Below are positions 44,900-56,151 of a stretch of 64,000 nucleotides of DNA, piece by piece. The notes below the pieces were generated by a model. That model was not told the DNA's origin. It was given only the letters and a program-made list of their open reading frames with translations, and searched no databases. Location: NCBI RefSeq assembly GCF_024323335.1, contig NC_066583.1, forward strand, positions 19,328,665 to 19,392,664, in the 5' to 3' direction. The stretch comes from Lathyrus oleraceus (Eukaryota; Streptophyta; Magnoliopsida; Fabales; Fabaceae). Made by a program: the position numbers and the translations under genes. Position 1 is the stretch's first letter, and the number at the start of each line of letters is the position of its first letter.

Positions 44900-46436
44900 T
44901 ATCTGGGAAATATTTTTTTACCAAAGAAGTACAGCATTGGTAACCAAATACAAGAAAAAAGGAAAATAATCATCCTGTGGATCCTTAAAAACAATCATCC
45001 AAAGCTCGGGATACAGGAAGATAAGATGCACGAAGCCTCTTAACCTCCTCCTCATAGGCTGCCTCCATATCTGCCTTTTCCTTAGCGAGTCGATTGTACT
45101 TCCTCTTTCAGAACCTAGAAGACTGAGGAAGTAGAGAAGTCCATGTATCATCAGGATCATCAATAACCTGATGCTCGAGAAACTCAATCAAAGCATCCTT
45201 CTCCTTAATCTGCTGAAGCAACTCTTCTCGTTCACGGATCCAGGCATGTGAACGGTCTTCGTCTCTCAACTCCTCTACTCCTTAGTCAGAGAGGGTTGAA
45301 GGCCCAACCACAACCAAAGGTGTAGGTCTTGGATACTCGTAAGGCATGAGGTACTCAGAAGCCCTCTTTCTAACCCAAGCAGTGTAAGGCTCCAAAGCGA
45401 CACAATTCTTAGGACCCAACTCATTCCTTCCTTTCCTATGAATCTTGCGCCAAGCGCGGACCATCCTGCCCTTCAAGCCTTAGGGATCTTTACCCTCCTG
45501 AAAGAAAACACCCTCCAACAGAATGTTATTGGGTTTATCCTTTAGGCGGAACCCAAGCTGACGGCGTGCCAAAACAGGGTTGTAGTTAATCCCACCACAT
45601 GTACCAAGAAGAGGTACATTGGAGAATTCACCACAAGAGTCGATAATCTGCACACCATCATACACACGATTGTACCAAAAGATATCATCATTAGTGAGAG
45701 ACATAAGTCTTGTGGACCACCGTAGACATCCCTTATTCTCTTTGAAAGCGTCTGTCTGTGGTAAGTGAGAAATAAACCACTTATACAACAGAGGCAAACA
45801 ACACACAATGGTACCACCACCCTTTGCATTCCTCATACGTAAAGAAAAATAAGTGTCACCGAACAGAGTCGGAACGAGATTGAGAGTAGAGAAAATGCTA
45901 ATAGCGTTCACATCCACAAACTTATCGATGTTGGGGAACAACACTAACCCATAGATGAGAAGTACAAATATGGCTTCAAAGGCATCCTCACTCATGGCCT
46001 TCCCATACATAGTAGCTTGAGCAATGAGGAACTCAGAAGGGAGACCTTGAATTCCACCTTTGGTAGTCATATGAGCACCAACCAGAGATTCATCTATATG
46101 CAACATGTCAGCTATCTCTCGAGAAGTAGGAATACTCTCTAAGCCACTGAACGACAACCGGTCTAGAATAGGTATACCCACAAGGTAGGCATACTCCTCA
46201 AGCGTAGGCAAAAGCTGGAAATCCGGAAAAGTGAAGCAACGGTACAAAGGATCATTAAACTGCACCAATACACTCATCAACCCTTCATCCACCTGAGTAG
46301 TCAGAAGAGGAAGAAGCTTCCCAAAACGAGCCTTGAAACCCAAGGGATCTAATACATAGGATGTCAAATTCCTTAGCTCTTTCAAATCTGGTTGTCTGAA
46401 GCTGTACTTCTTTGTATTCCTTCTTTGTCTTTCCAT
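44900..46436 (-). pseudogene. Ogre ORF1 (DUF7745-like protein of unknown function)
   Basis: Read from ATG 46436 (MERQRRNTKKYSFRQPDLKE); an earlier in-frame Met at 46547 adds 37 residues of low similarity. Boxes include LDPLGFKARFGKLLPLLTTQ, DFQLLPTLEEYAYLVGIPIL and LPLLYKWFISHLPQT. A TAA at 45480 interrupts it, and the same frame goes on (RMVRAWRKIHRKGRNELG) to a second TAA at about 45287. It then becomes a charged, coiled-coil-like tail (REREELLQQIKEKDALIEFL) with a further TGA near 45108. Ogre elements carry such an ORF between the 5' LTR and gag; its job is not known. Confidence 0.85.
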
Positions 46437-47334
46437 GTCTAAAAATTGGCAAATAGACCTCTTAAGTTCCTTTAAAATCTTCTTTTTATTTTGATGATAT
46501 GGATGCAAATGGGTGCATGAATGCATGAATGCAACAATCACACTCAAGGATCAAGCAAAGCACACCAAACAAAGGTCATGGGATGAATCATATTATCCTT
46601 AATATCAATCATCCATTTTGGTGGATTATGGTTCACACCTTATCAACACCCAAGTTCCATTAATATTAAGGATACATGAACGGATCAACCATGAATCAAG
46701 GGTTTGTTGCAAATCACGAGCATAGAGTCTCGGTTAAGAACCACCCAAAGGGAGTGTACTGGGGTTTAACCTGCCAAACATGTTCTACAAGAGGTTCCCA
46801 TAGTCATCATCCCATCTTTCGGATATTATCGGAGAAACGACTACTCGTATTCCAAAAATATTCTCAAGAGAGACTCTTATGAGTGTAGCATCGCGTAACA
46901 ATCGTATCAAATCTTACACTTGAACGACTTTTGCACTACATCCTAAGAATAGGCCAAGATGGGCTTGGTAAACTAAGGTCCTTGGCTTCTAAGGTCTATA
47001 TTGGAAAGAGTAATGTCCAACCACAACTACTTGTGTGACATTATTGATCCCAACATGACCTCCACCAAGTGAATGGACTTGCAAGTTAACTTGCTAAGGA
47101 ATAACTCCACACAAGTCAACAAGACTATGCCATTCTCCTATGCTAAGTGCACTCGAGTTCGGGTATAGAACTCATCTCACAAAGATCACCAAGCATGCAA
47201 GGAATTAATATTCAGCAAATCAATCATTACATACAATACAGTAATCCCAAATTGCACAAAAATATGCCACAAAACAATATACAACATAATACAACACAAT
47301 GTGAAAAGTAGGCAAAACCCACTAGGTCAAATTT
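46437..47334 (-). other. Ogre 5' leader between primer site and ORF1
   Basis: About 0.9 kb of non-coding sequence downstream of the primer site. No conserved frame was seen. Short upstream ATGs are present, so ORF1 start choice is uncertain. Confidence 0.6.
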
Positions 47335-47352
47335 TCCCCAGCAGAGTCGCCA
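47335..47352 (-). promoter_or_regulatory. Primer-binding site of the Ogre element
   Basis: In the sense direction tggcgactctgctgggga starts six bases after the end of the 5' LTR. Ogre elements are reported to use a tRNA-Arg-type primer; I did not check it against a tRNA sequence. Confidence 0.75.
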
Positions 47353-47358
47353 CTTTTC

Positions 47359-50300
47359 TGTAGCGGGGTATTCGTTACCATTAGAGATATTGACTAAATC
47401 CAAGGTAAATCATACAAGTCGAGTCGCCATCGCACTTCTATTTATCCAAAGGAATGGTTAGAAAGTGAACAAAAACCTAAAAGTTTTATCAAATAAAAAA
47501 CTAGTAAAAAAGTCAGAGATCTGGGTAAGGGGGTTGGTTATGCAATGGGAAGGTGTTAGGCACCCAAAACATCCTAGGTACTCCTAGGGAGCCCTTTTCA
47601 CATTTGTTGTAAGGTTGGTATTTTGTGAAAATTTGTTTGTGCAAACATGATTGAAGAGATGAGAAGAGAATATACAAGTTTTTTACATTTGTGTTTGGAT
47701 GGATAAACCCATTGCCTACGTACCATCTTAAAAAAGATAAGGATCAAAACCTCGTAGTTCGAGGTAAAAATCTCAAAACAAGTTGGTGAATTGATTGGTC
47801 CAAAAGCCTTAAGGTCTTTTGTTATCCAAGGGATAAAACTCAACCCAAAACCACAAATCCACCATGTGAGGATAGCTTTAACATGCTAGTGAGGGGTTAA
47901 CCCTATAATAAGCATGGAAGACTCATTGTCCATCACTAAGGATATAGGTGAGCATTACATCTACCTCAAGGATAACTCAAACCTAATAGCTAAATGTTGT
48001 GAAAAATTTGATTAAGAAGGTGGCCATTGAAACCACAAAAATACATTTGAATGGGTTGTATTTACCAATGAAAAGTATGTACAAAAATGGTTAAAGTTGA
48101 CTTAGAAGTTCAATTCAAATAAGTATTAAGAAAAGAAAGTTTGAAAATCAAAAGCATAAGGCTTAGGTTTCTAATGTTGAAAACAATTGTTAAATGTTTG
48201 CACAAAAGTTTTGGCTTGGGTTAGAGTGGAGAGAAGAAGAAGAATGGCTAATGTCCTAAACATACAAGAGATAAGGGACAAGAAGCAAAACCACAAATGG
48301 AGTTCCTCTCTTGAGATCATATTGATGATCCAAGTAGCTCCCATCCTTTGGAATAAGCAATCACATAAGCATAAACTCAAGCAATCAACAATCAAATGAA
48401 CTCTTGGAAGATCCCTCTCTCTTAGAAGCTCGTCGCAATGGTTCCTCAATTTGGCTCAATGTTGGAATCCCTAGCACAAAAACACACACATCAAAAGGTT
48501 CTATTAACAATCAAAGAATGGACAAGAGGGAGTTTAGAATATAGTCCTTTCAATGTTCATCTTCAAACTTTAAGCATTCTAAAGGCATGAGGCCTAGTTT
48601 CTCTTTGACATTTAAGCACTCTAAAGGCATGAGGCCTAGTTTCTCTTCAAACTCCACTAGCTTGGGTAAAGTCCTAAAGTCTAAGTCCATTTTGTCCAAT
48701 TCTTTGCACTTGGTTCACAACAAACAGACAAACACAAACACAAAAGATATATACACAATTATGTGCTCAAGTGAGCAAAGAGCAAATGGCATTAACATAA
48801 ACATGTGCTCCAATGAGCAAAGGAAAAAGCAAATGAATAATATGTACAAGAATGATAAATTGCATAAATGTAAAATGCAAAAAGTAAATGTTAATGGTTA
48901 ATAATTAATGTTAGTAGTTAGTGTGCCATAAGGCAAATTTAGCGCTATGTTAAGCAATCGTAATTGGACTTATGTAGAAGTAACAACTATCTGAGGCCGG
49001 TCAATAATAATGTAGGCAACAACACAAGTTAGAAGTCTTGATTAGTGAACCCAGTTCCAACAACTTGCCATGCCAAAAGAAAAGAGAATTGATCTTGTAT
49101 TGGTTTAAGTCCTTTGCATGATTTAGGAAATAACCTATCCTTAATGCAAAGCCATTCACTTGATCAATTGATCAAGATGAATTAGATTTGAATCAAGGAA
49201 GGTTAAGTCTCCCTAATCAATGCTAACTTATCAATCTCTAACTCATTGATCAAAAAGAAGAAAGAAGAAGAAGAAGATGAATAATGGAAAATGGAAAAGG
49301 AAAGAATAAGGTGCATTAAATGAAATAAAATGTACCAATCAACAAGTGTTGACCAATGACATTGAGGATCATGGTCAAACAATCAAAAATAGAAGTGAGA
49401 TGAAGATTGGAAGTCAAGAAATGAACAAAATATTTTTGGCATTTTTTAATATTTAAAATAAACTTGAATTAAAATAATAAAGAAAGGTCAAACTTCAAAA
49501 TCACTTCAAATCAACCTTGAAAGGTCCAAGTGATTTATCCCAAGTTCAACAAGGTCAAACAAAGTTTGACAAAAAATTTCAGCATTTTTAAAAGTCAGAA
49601 ACTATTTTTAATCAATTAAAAATGAATAAAAATAACCTAATTGAATTAAAATCTCAAATAAATCTCAAATAAATTAATAAATTGATGAGAATATTTTTCA
49701 TAGATCCATCATCATTCAAATAGGTTGAGAAAATAGTTTTGTATTTTTTGAATATTGAAAACTATTTAAAATGAATTAAAAATAACCAGAAAAGAGAAAA
49801 TTCATGAAAAATATCAAATGATGAAACAAAAAATATTAAAAATTATTTTTAGAAACTAGAATTTAAATGGAGAAGAATGCAATTGGTCCCATATTTTTTG
49901 GATTAAAAATAAAGAAGTTATGAATTTTTGAAATTAAAGGAAATAAAAGAAATAAAATCAGAAATTAAAAAAGGAGAAAAAACCAGGAACGTCTGATCAA
50001 GCCTCATTAATTGACGTGGCTGATCAAACGCTCCACATGCGCGCTCATGGTGGTCTCCAGTCAAACGCGTCACACAAGGCATTATTAAAAGTCATAAGAT
50101 CCAAAGGCTGGGATACAAACTGGAGATCAGATCCAAGGGCTCACAATTAATCTGGCAAAGAGACGGTGGCCAGCGCCACCATATTCTCCGGTGAGCTCCG
50201 GTGAGACTCAAAAATTGTAGAAATGCAAATGTTCACCAAAACGGGCGATCTAGGTACTGTTCAAAAGAGGAAGTGATGTACATCACTCCTGTACCACTCA

Positions 50301-52254
50301 CTTCCACTCTAGATTCCTATAAATGGAGAAATCAGAGATGGAAGCATGATGGTGTTCATCATGAACTTGCTTGATTTCAAAAATTAAACGCACAACAATG
50401 ATGCCTCTATAGAGAGGACTTCAGACAACACAATATCCAGTTCAATAGGTCAAGGAATAAGGAGTTTTAAAGAAAAATCCAGTTGAAGTAAACCTTTAAA
50501 TTGTGAAGATCTGAGCTCCTTTCTTTTGTTCTTTTGGCAAAACAGAAGTTCAATGGATCATATGATGAAGGTCTAGGAACTTTAGATCTAAAGATTCAAC
50601 CAGATTCAGTTGAATTTTAGATCTGAAAAATTGAAGAAAATGTGAACTAGTTCCTTTAGGTGTGGCTAGGTTTTGATTTCTGCAGCATTTCAGATTGATT
50701 CAGGGTCTGATTTAAAGTGACCAAGCATGTCTATTTATAGATGGAATTGGCTGAGCAAGTGAAAATTCTCGTGTGCATGGCAAGTGGATATTCTTTGCAT
50801 GGGCTTACATGATCATGTAGAAGGCCCAAATTCAATTGCATTTGCATGTTGATGACCAAACAACTTGAAACGGACGTGTAGATGCAATTGATTTGGAGTG
50901 TGCAATGTGTTTCAAACAAGTTTCCATAATTGAGCTTAAAACTTCACCTCTTCGAAAGTGCCACTTAGAAAATCCAAACATAAGCATATGGGTAATGGTT
51001 GGAAAGGTCTTGACATAAGGAACAAATGTTATGTTGGACCAAAACTCATTTGGAGTGTGGAAATTTATGAAAACAGGCCATGAAGTTCATAGTGCAAAAC
51101 ATGCCTTTGAGAATTTTGCCAAATTGGTCCAACTTCAAGCCCTTCTGTTTTGATGATTCAATCCCCAAATGGGAAAACCTCTAACATCAAAGTTGTGTAT
51201 CTTTTCAAGACAATCAAAATGGACTTAAATTTTGCATCACTTGGATTTTTTATGAAGGAGTTATGGGCACTTGAAGTTGGACTTTTTTGCCTTTCAATGC
51301 ATTTGGTCCAAAGTGACCTATAATGTTTTGCATTATCACATGTATTTCCTTTGAGATTATGAAATTTTGTTCAACATAACATTTGAAGTAGACATATTAA
51401 TCTTTCCAATTAATTTGATCCCACCTCGAAATCATAAACAATGAATGAGTTATGTTCTTGGGAAATTGACCCAAAATTAGGGTTTCAGTCAAAATGACCT
51501 ATAATGTCTTGGAATGGGAGATGACCTTCCAAGCTTTAAATTAATTTTTGATGAACATGAAAGTTGTTCATATTGTACTTAAGAACATTTTTTTGTTTTG
51601 GTATCATCTCCATTTGACCAACACATAAAAAGTTAGGTCTCAGTGCACTTCAAAATAGTCAGATGAATTGACTGATCAACTTCTCAAGTCCACAACTCAT
51701 ATCTTGATGAATTGATGATTGAGGACACTCAAATAAGTTCAAATATGCATGAAATTATGAATTAGAGAACTTCCCTTGATTGTATTTGACCAAGGGCTGA
51801 GGTTGCTTCACTAGCAAGGCATTGGTACACAGATGAATTAGGGTTTCCTTGAGAAACAAAACCTCAAACCCTTTGAATTGCTTTGATCAAAATGATGAAT
51901 TGAGATACTAGGGAGGCATATTTGATGGATGAGAGCTTTGGGAACCATTACCATGCTTGCTTTCATCCTCTCTTGACCATATCTTTGCACAAAGGATCTC
52001 CTTGAAGCTCTTGATCTTGTGATTGCTCAAGCTACAAACAAAAGATGTTAGTGACATATTTTTGTGCTTTTGGTTAGTGAATAAAGATGAGAAAAGCAAT
52101 AATATACAATTCAAGCATACTTGGTGATCTCAAACCACTCACAAGAGGTCCCACCCAAAGGCAAGGGGAACCAAGATGCTTATGATCCTTGAGGCTTTGC
52201 AAATGAAATGTTATGATGCCATGAGGGATCTTAGGGTCAAAATTGGGGTCCTCA
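47359..52254 (-). repeat. 5' LTR of the Ogre element
   Basis: It matches 29930-34814 over its length. Its first bases in the sense direction are TGAGGACCCC rather than TGTAGGACCCC, a small change at the outer terminus. It has a 10-bp tandem duplication (ctccggtgag twice, about 50187-50206) absent from the 3' LTR. TATA box at 50731-50740, U5 block at 47415-47595. Confidence 0.95.
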
Positions 52255-52259
52255 AAAAC

Positions 52260-52378
52260 ATCACAATCATCCGTTTGTATTACTTTTTAAATGTTTAAAA
52301 CAAAAGTCAAACCTTTCAAATATATCAATGGTTGTGATTAACTGGCAGTGTAAAAAATCTTTATATTATCAGTGTATA
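52260..52378. mobile_element. Right part of the MITE split by the Ogre element
   Basis: About 120 bases ending in the inverted terminal repeat 52343-52378, which faces 29891-29926. With the Ogre element removed the MITE would be about 160 bp. Confidence 0.6.
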
Positions 52379-52380
52379 TC

Positions 52381-52466
<86 letters not shown>
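52381..52466. repeat. (TA)n microsatellite
   Basis: A TA run of about 80 bases with one interruption (atattata) lies next to the MITE end. The open frame over it is an artefact of the repeat. Confidence 0.95.
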
Positions 52467-52467
<1 letters not shown>

Positions 52468-52758
52468 TTATTTAAAAGAGTTGCACCCTTTCACCAATTG
52501 TTTTGCGTTTCTCTATAAATAGAGACACTTTTGAAGCATAATATTTAATTAGACAAAAATTATATGTAACTATTCCTTTATTTTTCTAGTGAACAAAAAA
52601 AAAAGAGGAAATTTTATTCTATAAAACATCATTGATCAATATGCTTGATATGAATGTGCAATTCATCTTAAGGTTTCAAAAATATCCTAATTGGAATTCG
52701 TCAGCATACTCATTTGTATCTAATTTGTCTAAATTGGTGGGGATAAATCAAACATAAA
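52467..52758. repeat. Left part of an unidentified repeat, copy A
   Basis: The stretch from about 52610 resembles 55290-55440: both contain cttgat.tgaat.tg..attcat and aaattg.tgg.g..aaatcaaac. It is interrupted by the solo LTR at 52764 and resumes at 54151. The family is not recognised. Confidence 0.5.
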
Positions 52759-52763
52759 TCCCT

Positions 52764-54145
52764 TGAAGGAGAATTGCGGTCCAAAGCGCAGCGGAAATTA
52801 AAATTTTCTCCTTTAGAGATCCTTACGAATGGTCATGATCAGTGATAGAATATTTACCTCTTGTGACGATTGAAACCTTTGGTGCAGATCTCTTGTGACG
52901 ATCAAAACCTTTGAGGCAGATCCACGAAGCGATCACGAACGTTGAACGATGACAACGTCTCTACTCAGTCCACACGAACGGATTCCTTCAATCTCAGTGC
53001 TAGCTGGTATGAGTGAAGGCTTTGAGTGAGAGAGAGAGAAAACTAAAATAATGCAACCGCTATGAATGCTTCTGCACAAGGGTTCTATTTATAGAACCAC
53101 TTGTGTGGGCTTCAAGCTAAAAGGCCCACTTAAGTGTATTTTGGCCCATATCTTATAATATGCCCAAAATCACTTAAGCCCATGGTACCTTACCATATTT
53201 CGTATTCTACTCAAGTACACCGTACCTTACGATGTTCTAAAATTCACTTAAGGGCACCGTACCTTACGGTATTCCTTAGTTACTCTATCTCTCATCAATC
53301 CGTCCTTTGTGTGTGACCCTGTAGGTTTTCGTGACGTTGACAATTATATTAAATCACGCATTTAACATAATAAACAGTGAGCGGTATCTAGCAACACATC
53401 ACTGCTACCCAAGACACGAAAATGTCATGTGATCTGACAAAACCTTCTGTGATAATACTTATGTGTATAATTACCCTTTTGCCCTTATGTCTATATTGAA
53501 CACAAGGCATAGACCATGTCATCCTTGTCCAGTTCAATATTGGGCCCATAGACATTTATCCTGTTATGCAGGATGGACAAATTCCATCTAGGTCACTCAT
53601 GTCCCTCAGCATGCTTCGTGGAGTACCCATCAACTGTCTTTATGGTTATCCAGTTACGGACAACGTTGGATCAGCAATAAAGCACTCGACTCTACATCTA
53701 GGATCCATAGTGGTTTCAGGTCGAAGAGTGGAATACACTATTATCACCATGAGAATAACTTATGACACTTTGCATAACTTTCTATATAGTATTCTCATAG
53801 TGGGTCAATCCGGTATAAATATTACTCCTAATATTCATACCTATGTTTAAGACTTGATAACTCCTTATCCATGATCCATGAGATGTGATCATCAGTCTAC
53901 AAACATAATAGTCTTAATGCTTTAATGTTATCCCACTTCACACTAAAGCTCGACTACGGATACTTTAAGAATAATGTCCTTATGTTTAATGTGTTCTCAT
54001 GATTAAGTCACACTTAATACATTAAACGGACTATCTATTCCAGGGACTTTATTAATCAACCATAATAAAGAAAATGCCTTTTATTATTAATAAATAATTC
54101 GATACAAGTACCAAAAAGTATTGGCCTCTAGGGCTTACACCAACA
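52764..54145 (-). mobile_element. Solo LTR (Ty1/copia-like), 1.38 kb, with TSD TCCCT
   Basis: Plus-strand ends are TGAAGGAGAATTGC and CTTACACCAACA, flanked by TCCCT at 52759-52763 and 54146-54150. In the sense direction it starts TGTTGGTGTAAGCCC. A TATA box (ctataaatag, minus strand, 53085-53094) sits in an inverted repeat. No internal region is present, as expected after recombination between two LTRs. The copia-like assignment rests on remembered similarity of the terminal sequences and is moderate. Confidence 0.85.
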
Positions 54146-54150
54146 TCCCT

Positions 54151-55289
54151 TATTTTAAAAATTCCAAATTCTTCCTCATGGAATCTAAGTTGAGAGAGAC
54201 AAATTGAACAAGTATGAAATCCCTTATTGGGATGTAATCTTGAATTTGGTTTTATCCGCTAAGAGTTATGGTAGAAAATTTTATGAATGTCTTTGTGAGG
54301 GGTTTGATATTACCAAAGATGAAGAAAATGTGAACTCCCAAGCATTTATACATTTATTGAACACACACTTTAGAATTTATTTTATGAAACTATCACCGCG
54401 TTATTTTCATCATCTTTTTGTTCATGTTTTGCAGCATACCCCAAATGTAAGATCTAAAAGAAAATTCATCAGCGAGTTTATTCAAATAATTGTTATGATT
54501 CCGATGTCGTTTTGATTCACACCATTGCCAAGAACTCTACATTAATAACCTAAAGGGAAGGGAGGCGAATGAAATGAAGTATCAAAGTGAGGTGGGTGAT
54601 TTAACTCAAATATGAAAATATATGAACACTCTTGTGATTATGCTAACCTCCCGCCGCATCCTCTTCCCCTATCTCTTCTTGTATTTGCGTACCTAGTCTC
54701 TCTAACACCGCTATCAATACCTACATACTTTCGTGATCTTTGACTCCCTTAAGCAGTACGACTATTGTCATGGAGATTTCCAAGAGTTTAATTAAATCAA
54801 AGCCGTTAAGTATTTTACTAAATTTGCCATCAAAGCCACTCACATCTTCTAAATCCCTAATTGCGGAGTCATGTCTTAGAACCTACTCAATGACATGAAG
54901 TTGTGAGTCGATTTAGATGAGAAAGCAATGAGACAATTACTTTCAATCTCAAGCATGGAAACCAAAGAAGAGACGTTGAAAGAACGTGAAATCATGAGAA
55001 TCTAACAAAACTAAAGATAATTCAAGCCGTTTATGTTCTCATTAACTAATTAGCATATACTTTGTTGGTAAAATTTCCTAATTTTGTATTTGATGAATGT
55101 TAATGATTAAATTTATTTAATAAAACTTTTGGATCATAAGTGGTTGTATTGGTGTAGTGGTATTGACTTAGTTACTTTAAAAAAAATGGAGAAAAGGAAA
55201 ACACAAAGTTGCACCTGCCTGAAATTAAACAAGAGACTTTTCGGTCATTCATTTATTTTTTGTGTGCATGAAAATAAATGAGAGAACTT
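54151..55289. other. Unidentified repeat, continuation, with a 103-codon open frame
   Basis: An open frame at 54204-54515 ([20 protein letters not shown], ending [15 protein letters not shown]) has no family I recognise; part of the DNA under it (54370-54470) is shared with 55455-55540, so it is probably repeat sequence. The rest to 55289 shows no feature. Confidence 0.35.
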
Positions 55290-55556
55290 TATTCTGTAAA
55301 ATAGGGTTGACCGATAAACTTGATGTGAATACGTGATTCATGTTAAAGTTTCCAAACTATCATGAGATAAATTCTCCATATTATCCATTTGCATTCAATT
55401 TACCTAAATTGATGGAGTCAAATCAAACCTAAAACTTAGTGTAAACATACACTTCGGAATTTATTTTATGCATCTTTTATCATACCATTTTCATTTTCAT
55501 TTTATTTTTGTTTTGCATCAAACCTCCAACACAAGATCTAACACGATTCATATATT
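55290..55556. repeat. Unidentified repeat, copy B
   Basis: It resembles 52610-52758 plus 54360-54480 joined without the solo LTR, for example aatttattttatg and ttgttttgca near its end. This supports the solo LTR being an insertion into copy A. Confidence 0.5.
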
Positions 55557-55751
55557 AAATATTTTTAAGTATGGTACGCTCTATTGGATTTCTCAAATCT
55601 GAAAATACCATATATTATTATTATTATTAAAAGTTAAGCTTACATCAATAAACATGTGGTGTATTTATACACCTTGCAAAGAAACTAACATCCTTACAAA
55701 GATGCAATTAATGGTACAACAATAATTAGTAAACTAACTAATTTTCTAACA
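55557..55751 (-). repeat. 3' LTR-like end of a copia remnant
   Basis: In the sense direction TGTTAGAAAATTAG begins four bases after the pol end (GGVLEN-like). The body has a tataaataca TATA-like site and ends in sequence of the style ttctcaaa.ctgaaaat. The left border is approximate. A short (TTA)n run lies at 55608-55628. Confidence 0.55.
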
Positions 55752-56150
55752 CTCCTCTACAAGCTGGACTATGAATAGAAATGAGTCCAAGCTTGGATAA
55801 AAAGGAAGAAAATGATGGTGTAGAGAGAGGCTTTGTTAGAACATCAAAAAGTTGAGCCGAAAATAGAGTTGAAACAATTTGACAAAGCCAAATTCCATAT
55901 TTTTTGGGATGATGTGACAATCGATTTTGATCTGTTTGGAGTGTTCATGGAAGGCAGGTTTGTGTAAAGGGAAGAGCGGTTATCGCAGTACAAAGAAGTA
56001 GGTTACGAGTAAACAATGTGGAGGTCCTTGAAGAGGTAATGTAACCATTGGACCTCATAAGTAAGACTAGCAAGGGCTCTATATTCTACTTCTAAGATGG
56101 AGCATGAGATGGTGGTCCGCTTCTTTGATTTCTATGATATTAATGATTTA
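55738..56150 (-). pseudogene. copia RNase H C-terminal remnant
   Basis: Broken frames read EVEYRALASLTYEVQWLHYL, LYCDNRSSL and, in the last 60 codons, IVSTLFSAQLFDVLTKPLST then LSKLGLISIHSPACRGVLEN, the usual end of copia pol, where RNase H removes the RNA strand. Frameshifts lie near 55920 and a stop near 56010. The upstream side is cut at 56151 by an Ogre-type LTR. Confidence 0.8.
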
Positions 56151-56151
56151 C

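Larger units (their letters stand above)
29930..52254 (-). mobile_element. Full-length Ogre (Ty3/gypsy, Tat lineage) retrotransposon, 22.3 kb
   Basis: Two LTRs of 4,885 and 4,896 bp in the same orientation frame a 12.5-kb internal region. In the element's sense (right to left) it has a primer site, an extra ORF before gag, gag, protease, a spliceable intron, RT, RNase H, a second RNase H and integrase, then a long 3' UTR. The extra ORF1, intron, double RNase H and large LTRs are known marks of Ogre. Coding parts carry several stops and frameshifts, so this copy is dead as sequenced. In the stretches I compared the LTRs differ at roughly 2-3 percent. Confidence 0.95.

Noticed and set aside
52328..52522. 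Open frame of alternating Ile/Tyr
   Set aside because: It is the translation of the (TA)n microsatellite.
54204..54515. 103-codon frame as a host gene
   Set aside because: Part of the DNA is shared with the repeat at 55455-55540 and no domain is recognised.
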